This document shows, one piece after another, positions 35,977 through 47,522 of a stretch of DNA of 64,000 nucleotides (position 1 is its first letter; each line of letters begins with the position of its first letter). The notes under the pieces are model-generated. The model was given only the letters and a program-made list of their open reading frames with translations, ran no database searches and was not told the DNA's origin. Made by a program: the position numbers and the translations under genes. The DNA comes from Actinomucor elegans (Eukaryota; Mucoromycota; Mucoromycetes; Mucorales; Mucoraceae), in assembly GCA_026027325.1 (NCBI GenBank), contig JAMSLZ010000011.1, forward strand, positions 806,001 through 870,000, given 5' to 3'.

Positions 35977-38051
35977 TCAAGGAATTCGACTTTTCACCAT
36001 TGAAAACCGATCTACGTTTTCTAATGTATACTTGGCTGGTCTTTCTCCCATAACATTATCACCTTCATGGCTGAGATAGTCTCGAATTGAACTATGGTAT
36101 TCCGTTTCATCTTTACTAATCACCTTCATCACTTGGTCTTTTTTGGCCTCTTGTTGATCTCTTGCTTCCATGCCAGAAAATCGCTTATATGCAAATCCTA
36201 ACAAGTTGATACCAACTACGACTTTGACAGCTAATAAACTATAACACAATAGGTGAATAACTTTAGTGTTTTTTTTTGTGGGGAGTCAACACATACATTA
36301 CTGCCAAAACAGCAATTACCAGAACCCAAGTAATTAATTGAAATAGCTTTTCTAACCCATTCTCTAACCAGCCGCATTTGACCATCGATAGCACTACAAG
36401 TTGAATTCGAGCAGGTAATACTTGATTTACCATGCCTTGATGGTCCAACATATAATTTAACAATGTGTTAGTGACCATGGAAGCGGCTGCACTGGTATTG
36501 CTTGTTTGGCTGCTTTGTGACAAGAACATCATGGGTAATATCTGTTGCATCATGCGGACATACTATATCAACTGAATGGTTGGACCATGTATCATGCTGT
36601 ATGTGTATTTTTTTTTTCCTTACCAGACAAGCCAAGGGCAGGACAGGAAAGCCGATACGACGTGATACTACGGGTGATTGGTCTACAAAGGCATGGTTTC
36701 TACCGCTGATCCTGCCAGGACTACCAATGACAAGGTCTTTACAAAGTACATCAATGTATTTACCGTAAATTGAGGGGCGGATTTGATTGAATTTGGTAAT
36801 AAATGCGTGTTTTAACCAATCCACCATCAATTCTGAAGCAATAACCATCACTACAGGCGTCATCAGTGTATTCAAGGAGGTACTAGCAGGTAGTTTAAAT
36901 AGGGGAACAAAGGTTGAAGGAAGAATGGAGGACGGCCCTGACTCGGATAGTTCAATTACATTACGCAAGGTGATGATAAACAGGAAAGCGCATTGTTGGA
37001 ATCGTTCCACTATATCTATATAAAATACACGTCAAATAATTTACGCTATTAGCTTTGCATACCATTCATACCTGCACAGGTCAATTGAAACAGGTTCTCT
37101 TTTTCAAACTTTTTGAATACGGATTGTTTGATTTCAACAAACTGATTAGAAATCAAAAGTGATAGTAAAGCATTTGAGTAAAAGTTGATGGCTACATTTA
37201 GTGTAATCATCTGAAAAAATAAGACTGCAGTATGAACAACTATGTAATAGATGTTAGTACAGAAACCTTGGATTATTAATAACCATTTAATACCCATATA
37301 GCCAGCCGCAAGTATAAACAGAGTGATTGGCTTTAATTGTCTTTTGGCATAAGCAGCACCACCGATACCTTGTTCAGGATTACCCAGTGTTGATTTAGAA
37401 AATAAGGCATCCAATATATCCACACCAACCGAGCAGCATAGTTTATCACATATTTCCAATACATTAAACACTACATATAATTTCAATACGGCTTGTCCAC
37501 GGATAGAATGATATATACGCGATGGATCCAAGGACCACATCACGATACATGTGATAATGATCAAGAAGCCTTTCAATAAATCGCATTTCTGTGATGATTT
37601 CAGACGAACAAACCTACACATGTTTAAGTTGGTAACGCTCCACAGTGGATCCTATACAAGTTTACCTCTCCCTTTGTCCAAACAGTGCTTGTATGTTGCG
37701 TATAATATAAATCATATAATGGTAAAATGCCAAACAGAATCTAAGCGGTAGAATGGTAAAGGTATATAGAAAAGAATCTAGGCAAACAAAGAATCCGAAA
37801 CCCATTAACTAGGGTAGATGATCGATTAATTTTCATTCTATCTATGTCCTGTAAACAATGTTTACCTTTTCAATGGCTCCAGGCACACCAAGAAAGTTGG
37901 TTACTCGCTCACGTTTTAATTCTTGAGCGCTATCAAAGTCTGCTACAGTTAATTCATCTCGTAAATAGTCCAAGAATGATATTTGACGCAACACTTCTTC
38001 GGGCTGCTGTGATGTCGGCGGTAGTGGTTGTTGCTGTTGTGGTGGTGGTGA

Positions 38052-38090
<39 letters not shown>

Positions 38091-38501
38091 ATCAGATACT
38101 ATTTCCTTGTATGAAACTTGATCGAGTTGTGGATCAGGTATTGTTTCTGACGGTAATTGCGGTTGAAGTGAAGGCAAAAGTTCTTTTAAAAGATCAGCCT
38201 CCATTTCATTGGAAGGAACCAAGTGATCATCCCAATTGTTCAGTATTTCATTACATAGAGGCGATTGCGCTAATGGGTTTAAGCGAGGCTGTGGTGTTCT
38301 TTTTCGTTTCTTTTTCTTCTTGTGCTGCATGGAAGACGAGGATGAAGGAGTGGGTGATAGTATGTCGAAATGGTTGTTTTGTAATAATGGTGTGTTGGGT
38401 ACAGAGACTGCTTTTCGCTCCGGTGAATATGCAATGCGATGCCTTAATTTTGGCGTTTCTACCCATTCTGTTTCAATGGGAAACTGCTTGCGATTATCCA
38501 T
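35977..38501 (-). CDS. TAPT1/Emp65 family multi-pass membrane protein
   Basis: Six exons, 38501-37866, 37808-37666, 37613-37072, 37015-36624, 36562-36297 and 36238-35977, giving 746 aa. The N-terminal ~180 residues are disordered, with KKKKKRKR and a 14-Q run (~138-151). The conserved family start follows: SFLDYLRDELTVADF, RERVTNFLGVPGAIEK, then LMGFGFFVCLDSFLYTFTIL from exon 2, and ADIVERFQQCAFLFIITLRN across exons 3-4. Several membrane helices follow. Family knowledge: yeast Emp65 is an ER protein acting with Slp1, and human TAPT1 is linked to cilia and ER/Golgi function. Without splicing the locus looks like several separate genes, but all five junctions fit homologous blocks and keep phase. 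Confidence 0.9.
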
Positions 38502-39159
38502 CTTGTAGAAGCAAAAAGGCCAAACGAGATTCAAGCACGTTAAGAACCGAATTTAGCGGAGATTGGTGCTACGCATGATACCCTCTAGGGAATGCACACG
38601 TTATTTAAAATCTACGCTCTCGACTTGTATCGGTAAATTACGTTCAGAAAAAAAAATACAAGTCTATGTTGATACATGATTATTTGTCAAAGCTTTTACT
38701 AATGTATGACTGATAATTCAGTTTACTTCGCAGTAAGTTGTATAAATACATACAAGCAATATTTGGGTTTGTAATTGTGGCATTTAAGCAAGAACAAACT
38801 ACTAATACAGTCAGCAATCCTGCTAGAAAATATATAAATATTTCGAAACAGTGGTTTAATTGGAAGATTTTTACCAAGCACGGTGGCAGAGACCCATAAT
38901 ACACTTGAATGACAAAAGAAAAATGACGTTTATGTTGATGTAAATCAATAACGTAACCATCAAATATATAGGCGTCAACAAAAGAATGTATATTAGTCTA
39001 CTTACACGATGCTTTGGTTATGCTTACAGTAAGTACAACAATATATCAGTTAGGCCGTTCTAGTATTCCACCATGTAGTATGTAATATATCTCAAGCTGT
39101 TCAACAAGAGCTTATTTCAGTTGAAAAAGAAATGAGAGGACTTTTATTACAATAATCAG
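38502..39159. other. Intergenic region
   Basis: Promoter of the TAPT1-like gene and 3' flank of the P450. The short frame at 38680-38904 (minus) is hydrophobic but has no motif. No repeat seen. Confidence 0.4.
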
Positions 39160-40874
39160 CTAAAAGAATGACCCAACACTATTATGTCTAGGAACCAAAC
39201 GAATAGAATATGATGAAGGGCACCAGGTAGTTGCACGTATATCCTTGGGCGTATCAGCATCAATCAAAGCATCAGAAATCCTTTCAAACTTGAAACAAGA
39301 AAGTAACATGGAGGCAGCCATAAACAAATTGCGCTCAGCCAGATGGATACCTACGCAAACTCGGCGGCCTGCTGAGAAGCTTAGATGCGGGCGATCCTCT
39401 ACAGATTGACTAAATGTTCTCTTTTTTTGAGATTGTTCCACATAATTCCTATGACGCTCTGGATCAAATACAGTTGGATTTGGAAATCGTGTAGAATTGT
39501 TGTTTACAGCGTATAGATTTAATACAATGATGGTATCCTTAGGAATGAACCAGTTTTTGTAAATATCATCTTTGCTGGTAGCATGTGGAATAGCAATAGG
39601 AGCTGGAGGACGCATCCTAAGCGTTTCCAGAATAATACATTGAATGTATGGAAGTCTAGATTCTATTGCATAACCATATTAAGTGACTAATCCAGGGTTC
39701 GTTGTCGTACATACCGTCTTCAGCACTAGGAAGCCTATGAAGGCCAACAGTATTCTTGATGTCTTCAAAAGCTTTATCTTGTACTCCTGGAAAGTTTGCC
39801 AAAAATACAATAAGCCATTTCAAAACTGAAGCTGTTGTATCAGATCCTGCTCCAATAAAAATACCAATAAAATGCATAATCTGGAGATCAGTTAATTCAC
39901 CTGTTTGAATGATTTCCTTGACAAAGCAATCTTGTACGCTAGTAATATCTGTTGTCATTTTGTCTTTGAATTCTCGTAGTATGACACCATAGAACTTGTT
40001 AAAGTCGTCGCGTAGCTTGATGTACTTTTCTCGCTTCACAGGCCATACTTTTTGGATAAAGGGAAAGAATTCACGAATTTGATCAGATGGACTCATAGAG
40101 TTGGCAGCACGTTCTGTGAGAGAAAATGCTTCGTGTAGATGTAAGTCACCTGGGTTAAAGTTCCACATATTTCCGTAGGCGATAGTTAAAATACTAGTCA
40201 TTGTATAATGTTCAATCAAAGACGTAGGATTCACACCTTGTTCAGCATTGGCTGCCGTTTGGCTTAAATGATACAAGTGTGATAATAGTGTAGTACGACG
40301 TTCATCGAGAATAGGTTGATAGACATTGATTCGATGCTTTACTAGTCCACTATGCGCTATTTACATGCGATCAATACCAATCACTTTGCGCATTAGATGT
40401 TAGTGGCTTACCGATGCGACGCAATCTACGCCAATTAGATCCATATGGAAAGAAAGCAAATCCTCCACCTTTATCTATACATAAAAGCAAATTGTAAGAT
40501 ACAACTTTTTTTTAGAGAAACTCCATATAACCTCCTTCCAAATAGTCATGAACAAGCGTATCAGGCAAGTTTCTTGATGAATACACAGTGCCTCGATTTA
40601 CAATCAAATCTTTGATCGTCTCTTCTGAATTCAATATAACCCAACATTGAGAACCAAAGTAACATGTATAAATAGGGCCCGCTTTTTGACTCCATTGAAA
40701 GAACAGCTCGTGAACAGGTACAGGCTTGACAAGTTGAAGCAAATGGCCAATCAGTGGTAGATATCCAGGAGCCCTAGGAGGGAGTGAATTTTTCTGCTTT
40801 TTGTTTTCAAGATAAAAGTACATAACACTCGCAATAAGCAGCGCTCCAGCTGAAGCAATAAGCGAAAAAGACAT
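39160..40874 (-). CDS. Cytochrome P450, copy 1
   Basis: Four exons, 40874-40532, 40474-40412, 40356-39715 and 39662-39160, giving 516 aa. A single N-terminal membrane anchor and a proline hinge (LPPRAPGYLPLIGH) target it to the ER. Motifs: GGGFAFFPYGSNWRRLRR (C-helix WxxxR), GAGSDTTA (I-helix oxygen activation), ETLR (ExxR), DPERH, and heme loop FSAGRRVCVG with the cysteine near 450. All are intact, so an active mono-oxygenase is likely. The substrate is unknown. The same intron layout as the copy at 62.4 kb shows they are paralogs. The first donor is GTTATA, weak but at the conserved position. Divergent from the SWIM-RING gene. Confidence 0.92.
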
Positions 40875-41467
40875 TAGTTACTTTTGCCAAAATACAAGAG
40901 TTCAGGGCGCAGCTTTATGTACTATTAAGTTCTTTTGTTCGATAAATAAGGAAAATCTGGAAATCAAACTGATAATGCATGCACAAAGAATACAGTTTAT
41001 GTTTTCTTTATCATTCCATGGTCTGTTATATGTAGAGATAATGAATTCTCGCAAAGCCAAGTCCCTTACCATGCGTATTTTATTCTATTGTAATGTTACA
41101 GCCTGTGCATAGTAAGTATTATGCTATCATCATCATATTTGGTATCTCTCAGGTCTCCGAATTTGAATAATGCAACTAAACCCCCCCCCCTCCCAATTTC
41201 ATCTCCAACAAGCTAATAAAATCAGGTATACATCACAGTCACATTCCTTTTTTCATGCTAGAAAAAAAATCCAGTTGATTGCAAACAAGATAAACGGTCG
41301 CTTTATCTTTATTCATAACTTTACTGCGAACTACAGTCTAACAAAAAGAAAGCAACATTATTTACGCTAAACTATCAGCAATAACAACTACGTTTTCTTC
41401 TCCAATACCTTGTGCAAAGGAAACGCAAGCACATTAGCCAATTTAAATATAATACATTACTACGAAC
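40875..41467. other. Bidirectional promoter region
   Basis: 593 bp shared by the divergent P450 and SWIM-RING genes. Contains a C10 run at 41181-41190. No further site recognised. Confidence 0.5.
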
Positions 41468-42738
41468 ATGGAATTTGGATCTAATACTTTGGTGTTGCCT
41501 GTATCCAGAAAAAGAGGTAGACCTTCTAAGAATAAAGCAGTAGCTGTTCCTATTTCTGTGCCTGCTACTGTAAAGACAGAAGAAACCGTCCCCGTCAGCA
41601 TGAAAAGAACAGCAGAAGAGGTCAACCAAGGAACTACCGCCACAGTGAGCAAAAAGGTTAAGACGGAACCAAAAACAAGAAAGATGCATCAAATCAAGAA
41701 GGAACCTAAGCCAAAAAGAGTTGCTATCAAGAAGGAACCAAAACCCAAGAAAGAACTAAAACCAAAGAAAGAACTAAAGCCAAAGAAAGAACCAAAGCCC
41801 AAGAAAGCACCCAAGAAAGCGTACAAACTTCCACCTGAAGCAAGAATTTACATGGACGATGTAAGCTCTAAACTAACATCTAGACCATTTGTTATTTATC
41901 AATATTTCGTATCTAGGCTATGCGTGGTAGAGTTATAAGAGCCATGAAGCAAAAGATGTTTGTATTATCAAGAGAACTTGATGGTCAAGATGAATCTGTT
42001 GAGAAGTTTGAAGTACTTGGCAGTATTGGCAACGTAAGCATAATACAAAACGTATCATTACTATACTAAGCTGAATTCACTCTTTAGAACTACACTGTTA
42101 CCGTTGGTCCTAAAATTAGTTGTAGCTGCATGGATTATCGTATCAGAAGTACTCATTGTAAGCACATCTTGATGGTCTTGCTCAAAGTGTATCGCCTTCC
42201 ATACGACAGTCCTTTGTTCAGTAGAATATCGACGAAAAAAGAAGAGAGAATTATGGCAAGAAGCTCTGGATGCATTGTTGATCCATCTGTCCTTGTTCCT
42301 CTCAATATTCGAAACAAGATCTTGAGTTTGAAATATGAAGGTCTTCCTCAAACTGAACCCCAAGAGCAACCTCAGCGCCGACCTTTGGATACATCGGATT
42401 GTCCTATTTGCTTTGAAGAATTTGAACAAGACAAAATCGATACCATTGACTTTTGTAAGGTTTGTGGAAACAATATTCACCAAGAATGCTTTGATATGTG
42501 GAAGGCCTCCAAGGGATCCAATGTCACTTGCGTTTATTGTCGCTCCAAATGGGTTTACGCTTCAAGTAGCGCTGGACCTACCAAGAAACCTTTGTATGCA
42601 CTGGGTCATGACCACATCAATGAAGGTGTGGCAAACTTTGCAAAGGAATTAGGGATGACACGTAAAAGAGACACTTCTTTATACAAATCATATCGAGGAT
42701 ACTCTTTCTCTAATGCTGAATTCGAGGATGAAGCCTAG
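41468..42738 (+). CDS. AT-hook, SWIM and RING finger protein (putative E3 ligase)
   Basis: Three exons, 41468-41860, 41917-42033 and 42088-42738, giving 386 aa. The order is an AT-hook-like RKRGRPSK (~15), a lysine/proline-rich repeat of about five KPKKE(L/P)-type units resembling a histone H1 tail, a helical linker, a SWIM zinc finger (CSCMDYRIRSTHCKH, a CxCx(n)CxH pattern), then a RING (CPICFEEF, CKVCGNNIHQEC, CVYCRSKW). SWIM plus RING in this order resembles the ZSWIM2/MEX type of ubiquitin ligases. The N-terminus suggests DNA or chromatin binding in the nucleus, which is inference. Introns are in phase 0 and well supported. Confidence 0.87.
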
Positions 42739-43013
42739 ATCTAGCTCTGTTTCAAACAAAGGACAATACTATCACCTTATTACATATTCCCTTTGTCTCT
42801 TTACACGTTAACTTTGCTCCTACCTATGTATACATATATATGACATGAAATAGCAGAGGATCTGTTCAATAAAATATCGCCTATACATAATAGTCTTCAC
42901 TGTACTGTCTAATAAAAAGCCATGAATCTTGTTGCTGGTGGCTTGAAAATAGAATTTATTATTTCTTGAATTTTGACATTCCTCCCTTTCCTAGTTCATC
43001 ATACACTCGTACC

Positions 43014-43801
43014 ATGACACGTCAAGTCTATCTCGAAATCAAGATTGGAAACATTGCTGAATATGAGGATGCTTTAAAGAGATACAACAGCAGTAAAACT
43101 TGGGTCAAACAGTGGTCCTCCACCTATGGATTCTCGAGCGATAATCTTGACGAACTTTCCCCAGAAGACAAAGAAACTTTGCGCGATATTTTATCCAGTG
43201 ACCCTACTGCAACCAATGAAAAATGGATCATCGATACACCAAAGCCGTTAGCTGGTGGACGGGTTGTGATTGAGTTGAACGATAAAGACTGTCCCAAGAC
43301 TTGCGAGAATTTTGTGAGTCTTTGTGTTGGAGGTAAGATAGGCAAGAGCTCCAAGAAGCCCTTACATTTCAAAAATACACGTATGTTTCGTCTCGTGCGT
43401 GATTATATGGTGCAAGGTGGCGATGTCACTCGAGGTAAATTAGTGATAAATACAGTTGTGGTGTATTCTGCATCTTAATCCACAGTATTATAGGCGATGG
43501 TTCTGGTGGAGATAGTATTTACAATGGTAAATTCAATGATGAAAAGCCTGGTTTGGCAAAAAAGTTCAACAAGTCTGGGTTGGTAGCGATGGCAAACTCT
43601 GGCAAAAACTCCAATACATCTCAGTTTTTCATAACACTTGGGGATAAGCATCCTCAGTTTGATAAAATTAATGGCAAATATGTCATCTTTGGTCAAGTCA
43701 TTGAAGAGAGCTTGCAAGTGCTACAAGAAATTAATCAAGTCCCTGAGGTGAAAGAAACACCACAAAAGACAATCACTATTGTCGATTGTGGTGAATTGTA
43801 A
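43014..43801 (+). CDS. Cyclophilin-type peptidyl-prolyl cis-trans isomerase with N-terminal extension
   Basis: Two exons, 43014-43434 and 43494-43801, giving 242 aa. Residues ~75-242 form a cyclophilin domain: GRVVIELNDKDCPKTCENF, RLVRDYMVQGGD (catalytic Arg and the FMxQGGD-type core), MANSGKNSNTSQFFITL and YVIFGQV. The position of human CypA Trp121 appears to be Phe (HPQFDK), a change usually linked to weaker cyclosporin binding. The first ~70 residues are a polar extension (VYLEIKIGNIAEYEDALKRY) that I cannot assign. No signal peptide. The start is the ATG at 43014; the upstream frame lacks another ATG. Confidence 0.9.
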
Positions 43802-44254
43802 TCATATAATAATAAAGATACAGAATAAATCCTTCAAATAAAATAGAAAGGTCTATCAATATTATTATATACTCTGGTCTATCACTACAGAAATGAGCAA
43901 CTACGTCTGGAAGCTCATTATCTTCTCCCATACTAGCCAGATATTATCTCTGAAAACCGATGATTCACGCGGACGTTCCTGAAACCAGTGATACCTGCTG
44001 TACCAATCAGTTCATGATATATATTATCATTGCTATGATAATAACTACCTAAATTCCAACAAGCCTACTTCAATACAAATGACTCCCTAGTGCACCGAGA
44101 CTCTCCCGAGCGGCAGTAACTCGTACTGAACATGCATCCAAAATTACAAACAAGCATTGAACAATAACGACAAAGTATAAGTATCATTTACCCCAAGAAA
44201 GATAAAGCAAAATGATTGATTTTATGTAAGGTAAATAGTAAATAAAGATTAAAT
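43802..44254. other. Convergent 3' intergenic region
   Basis: Between cyclophilin (plus) and eL32 (minus). The part at ~43890-44130 is less AT-rich than the usual spacer but has no open frame or RNA motif I can confirm. Confidence 0.4.
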
Positions 44255-44728
44255 TTACTCTTGGGATCTAAGACGAGCACCAGCGTTGATAACCTTGACG
44301 TTGAGTTGAGCAGCACGTTCGAGGAGAGCAACACGCTTCTTGGAGGAAACGTTGTGGGCGATCTCAGCAGCATAAGAACGGTTGTGCATCAACAAAAGGT
44401 TGAGCTCACGGACGTTGGAGACAGTGAACTTGCGGAAACCGTTGGGCAACAAGTTGCGGGTCTTCTTGGCAGAACCGTAACCGATCTTGGGCATAGGAGC
44501 TTGACCCTTGAAACGTCTACGCATGTTACAATCGATACCCTTGGGCTTTCTCCAAGATTCCTATCATAAAAAAAAAACGCTCAAGTTGAGTATGGCTTTC
44601 TCAACCAAAAAAAAACACATATAAAAGAAAATACTTACACCAACACGCATGAAACGGTTAGATTGGTGACGCTTGAAGGTAGCAGTACGCTTCTTCACGA
44701 TGGTGTGCTTTACGGCAGGAGTGACCAT
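44255..44728 (-). CDS. RPL32: 60S ribosomal protein eL32
   Basis: Two exons, 44728-44639 and 44560-44255, with a 78-nt intron, giving 131 aa, the normal eL32 length. The joined protein begins [20 protein letters not shown], continues [20 protein letters not shown] over the junction, then [19 protein letters not shown] and the typical C-terminal half. It is a component of the large ribosomal subunit. Codon choice is noticeably more GC-ending than in neighbours, as expected for a highly expressed gene. Confidence 0.97.
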
Positions 44729-47138
44729 TTTTAAAGCTATAAAAAAAAATAGTAAGCAATATGAATCAATAGGTAAAATGAAACATCCAAAAAGACATTG
44801 AAGCAGAGAATCCAAATTCAACAGCCTTGACAAAAGTTCCACGCAGTTTGTTACTGTTATACTTTGTTTATGGTGATCTACTCCTCAGCAATTATCCAAT
44901 GTTTCCGTAACTTTTGAAGAAACGTTCTAGTGAGTTATCCAAGCAATGATGATCCAAGATCCATTTGATAGAAAGTTGTTCATCCATGTCTTATTTGGCT
45001 AGTTGCTTTGGATGGATCGATGTCTTTTTGGATGTGTTTGTGTATATTTAATTCATTACCTTCTTAGTGATGCTGGAAGAGGAGGATCTTACGCCTATGG
45101 CCATTTGAATAGGATTTTACCAACTTGCCCTTTCATCTCTGCCTGTCAAACTGTCGGAGCTCCGGACCTTTCAGTTGTACGTCCGGCTCGCAATTTGACC
45201 TTTTCTGTTTCCGCAACTTAATTGGTCTTTGGTGGTAGAACTTTTTATAGGCAGCACACATGCAAAATGATTTTCTGAAATTGCGAAATACATCAAAAGC
45301 ATAAAAGCACATGCGATGTCATTACAAAGAGGTAAGAGAGAATGGCCACGGATAGCACTGTTAACATTGTGAATCGAAAATAAAAATCCTCGGTCAGTGT
45401 CGATTGATTTTTATAATCTGCTATCGCTCTAACAATACTGCACATCACAAGCTGGTTTTTAGTGTATACAACACCTTACATTTCTTTTTCTTTTTCTTTT
45501 TTTTTACTAAATGGAATACAAGTTATACGCAAGTTTCTTTGTGGTATAACTATATATCTACAAGCACTACAAATAAAGGATTTTAGATTCACTTTTAATA
45601 TCTCAATGATTTTATTCAAAACCTATAGCTTTTGTAATGAATATGCTTTTACTATAATACTATTGTTAATGATATTAGTGTCTCTTTGATTAGCTGTACT
45701 TTATATCAAAGGATATAATGTTGGCGACTTGATCTTTTCTCTACTTTTACATTCAGGTCTTTCCTTCTCTATAGGCAGCAGCCTCAGGATATTGTACAAA
45801 TAGTCGACATATCCAAGCAGTTGAAGCAACTTATTTAGTGCCAAAGAGAATTCTAAATGATCAATTTTAGTCACTAAATAAAGACCATCACTTTCAAGTT
45901 GAGTTATATAAAAAGTAATACAACATCCTGTTAGTTAAAGTTTAGGACACTGGAAAGACCTTGGCCTGTAGTTCTTCAGGCGGTACCACGTTATGTCATT
46001 GCAGTTAAAATGCTCCAGCTGCAACTGGGAATCCAGCTAGAGAATGCATGATATCATGAGGCAAATCTGTGAGACAAGCGCTATACATAGTGCTGTTATT
46101 CCATAGCCCCACCTTTCATATTTTTGATCTTTCGAAGCCTTGAAGGCCAACCATTCTTGCATCAGCACCTCGAAAAACATGAATTTTTTAGATGAGAAAA
46201 TAGTACAAACCTTGAAAACTTTGTCAATAGCGCCATGACAACCATTCTGTTGCATAATTTACGTAAGTTCTAGAAAGATATATCCAATAATACAAATCTT
46301 CAAATATGTGTTAGTGATCTATTATACATATTCTCTACTCTTGGAAACTGCATGAATTGAGATAGTTCCGTAGATCAAATATGTAATATCAAGCTCCATA
46401 TGTACCCTATAAACCAGATCGATTCGTAACGCCAGTTACGATAACTAACCGATAGCCTTTCAATATCTTTAAATTCCGCTTTTGAATTATTTTAGCGGGG
46501 ACACTTGTAAGCCAGTGTCTCCTCCTATAAGCTTTAGTTAAACCCAATGATTTATAAAGTTCTCGATTGATCGCAGTCAAATATTGTATTTAACGAGTAT
46601 CACAAGCCCAGAATGAGCTAATATACCCGTTAGATCCCCTGTATTTAACTTTAATACTATGGACATTGTAAATAGTCAGTAATGGGCTGTATGCATATTT
46701 GTATTACGTGATCTAATCAGCTTCATATAGGCGAATAATCCAATCAGCTCTATAGTAACTAGTGCTGAGTTTCTCTTAGACATGTTATCTAGCCTATTAT
46801 TTGACGTTTTTATATGCCACCCATTTGAAAAAATGATATACAAGCATATTTTTATTGGAAAAAAAAAAGGATATGCTGTAACCGTTGACCCTTACATTGA
46901 AGGTGTTATATATAATTATCCTTTGACGAAAAGGTTTCAAAACCAAGTCTTTTCAGTAACATAAAAGCTCAATGTAAGCACCGCTTAAACCACGATGATT
47001 TAATCTCTTGATGACGTATTCGAGACCGCCCTTGGGTTGCAGATGGAAAAAAAAACAAGCCATTCTGACCCAGAGCCCATACCGAGTTTTTGACTTACTC
47101 ACTTTCACCCCACTCTTTTAACTTATTACAATAATACA
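44729..47138. other. 2.4-kb intergenic region
   Basis: Holds the eL32 promoter and the NDUFB2-like promoter. A less AT-rich island at ~45060-45215 has one open frame but no motif. The rest, including short frames at 46037-46255 and 46782-46964, shows nothing I can assign. Confidence 0.45.
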
Positions 47139-47390
47139 ATGGCTGGTGCTGCTGGAGGTTTAGGATTTCACCCTCATTTTGCCGGTTTTACACACCGTTT
47201 CGTTGGAAAGGCATTAGGTGCCTCCATGTGGTTTTGGATGATGTACCGTGCTAAGCAAGATGGCCCTGTTCTTTTGGTAAACTTTGAATTGCATTACACA
47301 CTGTATACACATGATATTAATTATATACTTTAGGGTTGGAGACATCCTTGGGATCACCATGGCGACGATCACCACGACGAACACCATTAG
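47139..47390 (+). CDS. Mitochondrial complex I subunit NDUFB2 (AGGG)-like
   Basis: Two exons, 47139-47276 and 47334-47390, giving only 64 aa. MAGAAGGLGFHPHFAGFTHR leads to one membrane helix region (ASMWFWMMYRAKQDGPVLL). Exon 2 supplies GWRHPWDHHGDDHH, then the stop. The MWFWxxYR core followed by a GW-HPW-D-H end matches the small accessory AGGG/B2 subunit of respiratory complex I in the inner mitochondrial membrane. Expression of complex I genes agrees with a fungus that respires through NADH:ubiquinone oxidoreductase. The gene is too small for simple gene finding but both exons fit. Confidence 0.85.
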
Positions 47391-47522
47391 ATTCAGTTTT
47401 CAAAATGCAACGCCCTTTTTTTTTCAAGAACAATACCGATTCGATTTATATTATATATATAAAAATGTTTAATAAATGTCAACAGAGAAGCATTATTCTC
47501 CACACAACGAGTATCATTTTGC

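Noticed and set aside
37844..38578. Plus-strand frame with a poly-Ala run opposite the TAPT1 first exon
   Set aside because: The run is the complement of the CAG repeat; the minus strand carries the conserved TAPT1 motifs.
43940..44010. Possible C/D-box snoRNA (GATGATT ... CTGA) near eL32
   Set aside because: The C box does not match RTGATGA and no terminal stem is visible.
45084..45180. Start of this island (ACGCCTATGGCCAT) recalls the 5' end of 5S rRNA
   Set aside because: Similarity is confined to about a dozen bases; the conserved middle and end of 5S rRNA are not found.
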